NCBI GenBank assembly: GCA_000155695.1
Contig: DS990592.1
Span: forward strand, 1,264,556-1,328,555
Origin: Verrucomicrobiia bacterium DG1235
GTDB taxonomy: Bacteria > Verrucomicrobiota > Verrucomicrobiia > Opitutales > Opitutaceae
Reading direction: 5' to 3'
Length of the DNA stretch: 64,000 nt
A program made the translations under genes and the position numbers. Under the pieces are notes generated by a model that saw only the letters and a list, made by a program, of their open reading frames with translations, did no database searches and was not told the origin of the DNA. Positions 54,706-62,000 of this stretch are shown piece after piece (the first letter of the stretch is position 1; the number at the start of each line of letters is the position of its first letter).

Positions 54706-55521
54706 CTAATTTTTCAAACGGGCCTTTAGAAACAAAGCAGCCGGCATCTGATCTTCAGCAACTGTCCAACCATTTCCGTCAGGTACAAAAAACGTTTCCA
54801 CAGTCACTTCCTTCCAAGAGTCCGGCTGCAAATTCTCAGAAAAGACCAGTAGCCAGTCATCGCCCTCAAGCTCGATATAAAAGGCCCCGGACGGCAACTG
54901 AGTTAAGATCATGTTCACAAAAGGATGCTCAAAGATTACATCCACCTGCAATGCATCATCGATACCGTCACCGGCAAACTCTCTATAATTGTCGGGATCG
55001 CTATTGAGAACCGTCAGAATAACACTACTTTCCCATTGTCCAACACGTCCCCTGATACTCCCCGACGTTACCTTGTACACTTCTGATGCGGCGACCACCC
55101 CCCCTCCATCCACTGTCAACAAATCGGAAAGTGGCGACCAGGTAACACTCGAATTCTCCACCGAGAGAACCGAGGCATCGTCGAGCTTTATTTCCGCCTT
55201 AAGCAGTAAGCTTGTTTCCTCGTTTAAACTCTCGGAATCAGCAGAAACAACCAGTCCCACACGCTCGTAGAGCTGACCCACGAATCCGTGCTTAACGACT
55301 GTAACAGGTGATGACAAATCGGATACACCACTCAAGCCCCCGACGCTACCGTCGTTCATTAGGTTCGCGCTATACGAACGCCCCCCCCCAACATCGAGAA
55401 CCTCCGCTTCTATTACGAAATCCGCACTAGATCGATCGTTGGCAATGGAAACTCCCGACGCGAAAAATATGGCGAGGAGAAGTAAACCGGCTTTCGATTT
55501 AAAATTTAGGCCTGTATTCAC
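54706..55521 (-). CDS. Exported hypothetical protein, last gene of the TcA-like operon
   Basis: 271 residues from a GTG at 55521, which is preceded by AGGA at 5 bases and lies 7 bases after the previous stop; a longer frame from 55593 overlaps the previous gene. A signal peptide (AGLLLLAIFFASGVSIA) leads into a beta-rich protein with an Ig-like segment (SVENSSVTWSPLSDLLTVDGGGVVAASEVYKVTSG). The last 70 residues (GAFYIELEGDDWLLVFSENLQPDSW ... PAALFLKARLKN) form the same kind of C-terminal beta domain as in other secreted proteins here. No catalytic motif. Confidence 0.75.
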   Translation of the reverse strand: MNTGLNFKSKAGLLLLAIFFASGVSIANDRSSADFVIEAEVLDVGGGRSYSANLMNDGSVGGLSGVSDLSSPVTVVKHGFVGQLYERVGLVVSADSESLNEETSLLLKAEIKLDDASVLSVENSSVTWSPLSDLLTVDGGGVVAASEVYKVTSGSIRGRVGQWESSVILTVLNSDPDNYREFAGDGIDDALQVDVIFEHPFVNMILTQLPSGAFYIELEGDDWLLVFSENLQPDSWKEVTVETFFVPDGNGWTVAEDQMPAALFLKARLKN

Positions 55522-55528
55522 GATGTTC

Positions 55529-57589
55529 CTAGAATCGGGCGTAAAAATAGACAGCTGGAGCCGAATCGAGTGTACGCAATCCGTTGGCTCCAAAGACTAG
55601 GATCTCTCCTCCAGTCCAAAGCTGACTTTGCCCTGCGCTGGCAGACGAATCGTCAGGCAAGGAGCGCCAGGTATCTGCAGCAAAGTTGTAAGCGGCTCCA
55701 GAATTAACAACCTGTCCGCTCAATGCTTCACCTGCTACTATCAGCATTTCGCTGCCGGTCCAAAGAGCTCCGTGGTTGAAACGTCCAGAAGGAGCGTCAA
55801 CCGTATCAATAGCGGACCAAGTTCCCGTGATAGGATCGAATGCCGCTCCATCATTTAGCAAGTTGCTAGCGGATCCTGGTATTTCAGAATTCGTCCCGCC
55901 AAAAACGATCATTTTGCTTCCAGTCCAAACAGCGCTATGTCCCGTCCGGGCGGAGGGGGCTCCAGCTGTTGGAAGTGAAGTCCATGTATTGCTCGCAGGA
56001 TCATATATCGCTCCCGTGCCTAGCGTTGAAAAAGCTGAATCAAGTCCACCCCAAACCAACATTTTGGAACCTGTCCAAACCGCAGTGTGACCGTGACGCG
56101 CCTCAGGAGCGTTTGTATTCGAAATCTCACTCCACGAGCCTTCTTCCCCTGGTACCAGAGGTCCAGACGGAGCCGTGTAGGAGCTACCACTACTAAGAAC
56201 ACCCCCTGAGTTCTTCCCACCCCAAATCAACATTTTAGATCCTGTCCAAACTGCCGTGTGCTCAGAGCGAGCAACTGGGGCTGATTCAAGAGATGTCGAT
56301 AACCAACCCCCGATGGGAGGATTTGCATCCGGCACTTCAGGCGCATAGATAGCACCAGTCTGTGTTATTCCACTTTCGATGTACCCACCCCATACGATCA
56401 TACGATCACCAGTCCAAACAGTAGTTTGGCGATTCCGAGCCGGCGAAACATCGCTGATTGGAAGCAGATTCCATTCAAACGTTTCTGGGTTATAAACTCC
56501 CCCTTGATTACTGAGTGCACTGCCAACGTTACCACCCCATACAATCATATCCGATCCAGTCCAAACAGAGCTATGCAAGGTACGAGAACTCGGAACATCT
56601 GAAGACACGGGCGATTGCCAAACCTTAGCTGGCACCTCGAGTACTCGCACAAACCCACCATTTAAGAGATCGCTATCTGCAGCTAAAAGAGACGCCAAAA
56701 AATTACCACCACCCGTCGATACTGCCAGCTTCTCAGCAGTCACTGCACCGGGAGCCAGCATTTCTGTTGTGATAGATCCAGCTGGAATAAGCTGACTAGC
56801 AGTCACCGATAGCTTTTCTGCGGTCACTGAAGCTGAAGCGAGTTTCGCTGAAGTCACTGAACTGGCCGCTAGCTTTTCCGACGTTACCGACCCGGCCGCT
56901 AGCATAGCTGTCGAAATCGAAGCCGTGGATACTAGCTCACTAGTTGTCACCGACAATTTTTCAGCCGTCACTGAACCGGTAGCAAGTTTCGCTGAGCTTA
57001 CAGAGCTATTCTCCAGTTTTGCCGTCGTAATTGACCCATCCACAACCGAATCGCTTACGCTGAAAGCCAGTTTATCCTCAGTCACAGATCCAGCCGCGAG
57101 TTTCTCCGTCGTGATCGAGCCATCCGGAACCGAATCAGCCATTAACGCATACGCCACCGCAGCGATGCGTCGATCAGGAGCGAGCTTCTGAAATCCGCTC
57201 GTTCCCGCCTTGACCCAAATTCGCAAATACACTTCCGAATGACCTAGGACTGTCGCACTTATGCTCTGAACTCCCTCACCTGCAGAATTCTTCACATTCG
57301 GATCACCCAACATCACCGAATAAAGTCCCGAACTGACGGGCAATACAACATGCGTGCTCGGCTCTGAGCCGCTCACACTCGAGTCATCATGGCTCCAATA
57401 AGTCGCGCTTCCGTCCTCGTTCACGAACGCGAACTTGAACTGACCGTCCCCGGAAAAATTAACCCCGTCGACGATCAATCGCCCTTGGTAATTGATCATG
57501 GTCGGAACTTGCCCGAAGCCAACGGCAAGCCCGCAGAGACTCGCTAGCCCAAGTAGAAGAAATCGTAGCAAAAGTGCGTTTCTCATCAA
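55529..57589 (-). CDS. Exported stalk plus kelch-propeller protein
   Basis: 686 residues. Signal peptide (LLLRFLLLGLASLCGLAVGFG), then a conserved surface-protein head (MINYQGRLIVDG ... RRIAAVAYALMADSV; this head precedes stalks in many bacteria). A stalk of about 15 units of the pattern DGSITTEKLAAGSVTxEKLA (about 155-295) follows. Then come six or more kelch-like repeats (ARHGHTAVWTGSKMLVWGG, ARTGHSAVWTGSKMIVFGG) to the C-terminus. The stalk resembles trimeric collagen-like or phage-fibre stalks, so the protein may be a fibrous binding tip. It overlaps the upstream gene by ATGA. Confidence 0.85.
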   Translation of the reverse strand: MMRNALLLRFLLLGLASLCGLAVGFGQVPTMINYQGRLIVDGVNFSGDGQFKFAFVNEDGSATYWSHDDSSVSGSEPSTHVVLPVSSGLYSVMLGDPNVKNSAGEGVQSISATVLGHSEVYLRIWVKAGTSGFQKLAPDRRIAAVAYALMADSVPDGSITTEKLAAGSVTEDKLAFSVSDSVVDGSITTAKLENSSVSSAKLATGSVTAEKLSVTTSELVSTASISTAMLAAGSVTSEKLAASSVTSAKLASASVTAEKLSVTASQLIPAGSITTEMLAPGAVTAEKLAVSTGGGNFLASLLAADSDLLNGGFVRVLEVPAKVWQSPVSSDVPSSRTLHSSVWTGSDMIVWGGNVGSALSNQGGVYNPETFEWNLLPISDVSPARNRQTTVWTGDRMIVWGGYIESGITQTGAIYAPEVPDANPPIGGWLSTSLESAPVARSEHTAVWTGSKMLIWGGKNSGGVLSSGSSYTAPSGPLVPGEEGSWSEISNTNAPEARHGHTAVWTGSKMLVWGGLDSAFSTLGTGAIYDPASNTWTSLPTAGAPSARTGHSAVWTGSKMIVFGGTNSEIPGSASNLLNDGAAFDPITGTWSAIDTVDAPSGRFNHGALWTGSEMLIVAGEALSGQVVNSGAAYNFAADTWRSLPDDSSASAGQSQLWTGGEILVFGANGLRTLDSAPAVYFYARF

Positions 57590-58194
57590 AGTGTCTTAGC
57601 TTGATCAACCTGCGCGATTGAAAGGTCATCCGGGAAAAATGCGCTTTCGCCCGCGACCCCATCACTGAAAGTCACACGCGACTTGAGTGTCCCCGACGGG
57701 TACCAAGCCCGAGCTAGTCCGTCGTTCTTCCCATTATCCATATGCACCTCGGCAGCCAAAACTCCGTTTTCGTGCCATTGCTTAAAAACCCCATCGATCA
57801 CGCCTTTGACGATGGGCGCTTCCGATTTTTTCGAGCCATCGGGATGCCAGCGCGTACGTACGCCATCAGACAAACCGTTCGCGAAAAACTCTTCCACTTC
57901 CATTTGCCCGTTGTCGTACCAACCGCGCGAAACTCCATGAGCCCGCCCTTCGACAATGCTGACTTCGAGCTTTCGGAATTCGCTGCTGTATTCCTCGATC
58001 AAGCTTCCGCTGAAGCGTTCATCGCTGCCTTTCAAGTAGAGAACATCCTCCCGTAAATCCAATTCCGCGAAGGTCAGCTCCAGCGCATCGCGCTCGGTCA
58101 CTCGCGAATTCCAAACCAGCAGCGCCACCGCAATGAGCACTGCGCTCGCGGCAATCCAACCGCCCCGACTTCCCCTTGGCATCCTATTTGACAT
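57586..58194 (-). CDS. Membrane-anchored MORN-repeat (YwqK-like) protein
   Basis: 202 residues. One N-terminal membrane anchor (WIAASAVLIAVALLVW) is followed by MORN_2-type repeats of about 22 residues with the pattern GxxxGxxxxWYxNGxxxxExxFxxG: GRAHGVSRGWYDNGQMEVEEFF, NGLSDGVRTRWHPDGSKKSEA, KGVIDGVFKQWHENGVLAAEV, NGKNDGLARAWYPSGTLKSRV. These repeats occur in YwqK-type antitoxins and in surface proteins. No toxin gene of the YwqJ kind is next to it. It overlaps both neighbouring genes (11 bp upstream, 4 bp downstream), so it is coupled to the operon. Confidence 0.82.
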   Translation of the reverse strand: MSNRMPRGSRGGWIAASAVLIAVALLVWNSRVTERDALELTFAELDLREDVLYLKGSDERFSGSLIEEYSSEFRKLEVSIVEGRAHGVSRGWYDNGQMEVEEFFANGLSDGVRTRWHPDGSKKSEAPIVKGVIDGVFKQWHENGVLAAEVHMDNGKNDGLARAWYPSGTLKSRVTFSDGVAGESAFFPDDLSIAQVDQAKTL

Positions 58195-59011
58195 GGAGAC
58201 GGAACAGTACGGGATTCGTGCCGATCGGAATGTAAACGCTGCGTACCGTCACCGAATCAGCACGATGTGAAAGCACCGGATCCTCGCCAGATTCATCGAA
58301 GGAGAAGGCTTGCTCCACCCAACTCGCTCCATCGAACGAAGTCATCCGATAGCTGCGGCCAGTGATTGTGACGAATTCCAAACGCATGATTCCATTGACC
58401 ACTTCCTTGATCTCCACTGCCAATGAATCGAGTTGGTCGAAAGCGTAGGTCCCAGCGATGTATTCCGCGAGATTACTCATTCCGTCACCGTCGATATCAT
58501 CGTCAGGATTCACATCACTCAGATCATCGAATCCATCGTCAAAACTGAAATCGATGACGTTCATTTCCCAGGCATCCGGAAGTCCGTCCCCATCCGAATC
58601 CACACCGAGCGTGAGGTCTAGGCGAGTGCTTCCGCCGCTCTCACCCAGCAGACGCAAGTCACCCTGCATTTCGATGGGCAAATAGCTCTGACTTCCGATT
58701 AAAACCCGAATGGTAAACGGCGAGGCCGGCATCATAGCCTTCGCTGCGTAAAGCTGCGGCGTGCGGCCCGAGTCTTGAGCCACCAGAAGGCGATAGTTCA
58801 TTCCGGGAATGACCAAGGAATCAACAGGTCCGCGAATCACTTCTCCTTCGGGACCGCTAAGAATCACCGTCGCGTCCCCTGTCCCGAGCGTCTTGCCCTG
58901 CTCGTTCTTTATCACCCCATAGATCATATGGTGCGGAGCCGGAGGAAAGGCTTCGATCGATGCCAAAAGCGATAGAGACAACGCGAGAAATATGAGTTTT
59001 ACGGTCTTCAT
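58184..59011 (-). CDS. Exported hypothetical protein with Ca-binding-like repeats
   Basis: 275 residues with signal peptide (LIFLALSLSLLASIEAFPPAP). A beta domain (MIYGVIKNEQGKTLGTGDATVILSGPEGEVI) is followed by DSDGDGLPDAWE and DDDIDGDGMSNLAEYIAGT, thrombospondin-type-3 or dockerin-like Asp-rich calcium loops. The C-terminal 80 residues form the shared beta domain (GRSYRMTSFDGASW ... NPVLFRLHVK). Its ATG follows the stop of the giant gene with no gap (59011 after 59012). Probably a structural or adaptor component exported with the giant protein. Confidence 0.78.
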   Translation of the reverse strand: MKTVKLIFLALSLSLLASIEAFPPAPHHMIYGVIKNEQGKTLGTGDATVILSGPEGEVIRGPVDSLVIPGMNYRLLVAQDSGRTPQLYAAKAMMPASPFTIRVLIGSQSYLPIEMQGDLRLLGESGGSTRLDLTLGVDSDGDGLPDAWEMNVIDFSFDDGFDDLSDVNPDDDIDGDGMSNLAEYIAGTYAFDQLDSLAVEIKEVVNGIMRLEFVTITGRSYRMTSFDGASWVEQAFSFDESGEDPVLSHRADSVTVRSVYIPIGTNPVLFRLHVK

Positions 59012-62000
59012 CTAGTTACCTGAGTAAGAGTAAGTTTCGAGGTGGAGTTCGATGTCTTTAACCGTGTCCTTAAAGATCTGCAGTCCCTCAATCGGATCGT
59101 TTAGCAAGGTGGTCCCGGGAATCACTATCTTCCAGCGCGTGTTCCAAACAGAACGTCCAATCAAGCGGGAATTCGTAAACCCAGGGGCACTGTTGAAAAC
59201 GGTGCCTTCTGGAACCGCGCGGAAAGCTTGGTGCTTTCGGAGCATAAACGGCGGTTCGGACAAGGAAGCTGCCGAGACCCAAGCGGGCTCAGTGGAATAA
59301 TCCGAATCCGCCACGTTGAACGGCAACGGAATCGCCTGATCCTGTACGGACCAAGCTCGGACTGTCTCAGTGTCACCCAGTGGTGGAGAGCGCATCATGT
59401 CGGTACCAGCCGGGATCAGGTAGATGTACGGCGTAGCGCTAAGGGAATTCGGACCGTTGAAGCCGAGGTTTGGATCGCTTGGAGACAAAGCTCCTATGCC
59501 GCCAAGGATTCCACCCAACGAGCTAGGATCATCCATCCCTTGGTATCCTTTAAACGCTACACCAGATGAACGGATCTTCGTGGCGAAGGACGTCGGGCTG
59601 AAGCTGTGATCGCCAGCGGCCAAAGGCTTGCCGAAGAAATTATAGCCATCAGAGATCGTAGTGGAGAATTCGAGAACGATGCCGGGAACCGCGTACGCGT
59701 CGGGATCGCCCGACTGCATCGCATAGCGTCGCACATCAGGATCGTCCAATATGTTGTCCAATGTCGCTGACTCGAGCAGGTCTTTCCATTCTCCATCAGC
59801 TTCCGCGCCGGGGATGAGACGGAAATTCTCTTCGCGGAGTGAGAAGGTGGTCCGATAACGATCAGGATTATTGAAGCCCAGACGACTTTTCACCACGGAC
59901 CAGTCGCCGCTCAGTTCCGCAAGCACGCCGGATAGACCAGGATCGCCAGCGCTCGATCCAGCGAACTGAGGCTCTCCATCTTTCACCACACCCAGCGCCC
60001 GGGCTTGTACTATTTTTTCGTACAACTCAGTGGCGGATGCGTTTCCTTCCGCGTCCAGCAAGCCGGTTTCATAGTCATAAGCTCGGGCGGCTAGATACGT
60101 GTAGCGGGCAGCCAGATCGAAGAGCGCGTTGTAGCGTTCCAGCGCCTCATCGCGGAAAGCCCGGAAAGCGAAATCGCGAGTGCGATATCCTTGGATGATC
60201 GCGGCCGCATGCTGCCGGAAAACGAGGCGCGCCTTCTGGATCCGGTCACCTTCAGCTTGGAGGGCGTACAAATCTCGCTGAGCCTGGTCCATGCGACGAA
60301 TGGCCACGTCGACACTGGTGTTCTCGTTCCTGAGATCCACCATGTTCGTGTGGATTTCGTATAGCAGCTCTCGATTGGTCGCTTCGAAATCCAACTCGTT
60401 CTGAGCGTTCTCGTACGAGCTTTGGAGACGTTCGATGCCATCGTCCAGCGCTCCAACAACGGCCTCTTGAGTCGCCTGCCCAATATCGCTGGCAAGTCCC
60501 GCCGCGATGGCTGCGCCATAAGCGCTACCCTTGGCCGGAGCCCCTGCATCAGTCGATAAACCAACCACGCCTGGAATCGCCGTCGCTATTGCTCTTACCG
60601 TCTTCTCGGTTGCCGCTTCCGTCGTCTGGAAAGTCCCCTTGAGAATCGTTGCCGCTGCCCTCAGAGCGATCAAAGTTCCCATCGCCGTATTCACCTCGCT
60701 CGTAGTATCTTGGTAGCTCTCGTAGGCTGCCAAAGCTGACTCGTAGAGCGCGATCTGGTTGTCGAGCGTCACTAGCATCTGCTCGTAAGGTCCGAGTACT
60801 CCTTGGAGTTCATGGCGGGCAAGCAGCAGGTTGGAGGTCGCGGTTTGCAATCGTCCAGGACTGACCCTCCGGCCCGTCCAAGTCGGATCCTTCACCACGT
60901 TGCCTCGCTTATCCAAGACGAAATCTACGGTTTCGGAGTTGATGACCAAAGTACCACCAGTCGCATTTGTTTCGAGCAGCTCTTCATATGACGTGGCAGT
61001 GTCAAGAGCACTGATGCCATTTCTGAGGCTCATTGCGAAACTCGGGTTGAGCGGGAGCGTATAAGTGGTTTTCTCGCCCTGATCCTCGAGGACTTCTGGG
61101 AAATCAACCAGCTGCCAATGAATCAGGTCAGGCCCTTCATAACCTTGTTTGTAAGTCTTTCCTGGACCGATATCGTCCGTGTACGGTGTGCCGTAAATTT
61201 CGATCAACTCATTGGTGAATGCCTGCTCCTGAGATTCGATCGTATAGCGCTGGTCCGCAATCGAGTCTTCCTGTCGGCGTAGGAACTGAGTCGAGCCCTT
61301 GGCGCTGTCGAAGGCATTGACGGCGTTGTTCAGAGCTGCCGTAGCGCGTTCGAAAATCTGTTCGAAGTGAGTCTTTCCGGCCTCTACTTCGGTCGGAGAA
61401 ATATCAAAGCTCAGAGCCCCAGAGGCCAGTCCCAGCGGGTTGATTCGGGCATCCGCGTTATCGAGCGTCTGTTGGATATCTGCCGCCTCGGAAGCGATTG
61501 CGGCGAGCTCAGGAACCGTTGTACGATCTATCTTCTGAATGCCTGCATGGTTCGGGTCTTGATCAACGGCGGGAAGCAGCGAGTTCGCGGTTACCCAATT
61601 GAAGAAGGCGCCCTGACCACCGCGAGATGCCCATTCGTCGGTACCCCAATAGCGGGTGCGTCCGGTGTTCGGATTCGCCTTGCCGTCCTTCAGCTCTGTC
61701 CAGCCGGAGCCTTCAGAGGCAGTGAACTGCTGACGATAGGTGAGATCGAGAGTTTGACCTGCGGTCCTCGCCAACGCCGATGCGGCGGAGGCAAACTTAC
61801 GCTCGTCCTGATAGTCAACGCTCACCGGCGTGCCGAGCACGAGCACGGCTTCGATGCGCGGCGTCCAAGTGAAGTTCTCGTTGTTAAGCAGATTGTAGTA
61901 GCCAGTCAAAGCCGTGAGGTAGTGGCCGTAAGCGTCTCCATGTCCTTGTGGATAGGCGATAGCCGCGTCTGCGGCGCTGATGACACCATCCGTAGGAAGA

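Noticed and set aside
57586-58194. YwqK-type antitoxin of a polymorphic toxin system
   Set aside because: The MORN repeats fit, but there is no YwqJ-like toxin next to it and the protein has a membrane anchor within an operon of exported proteins.
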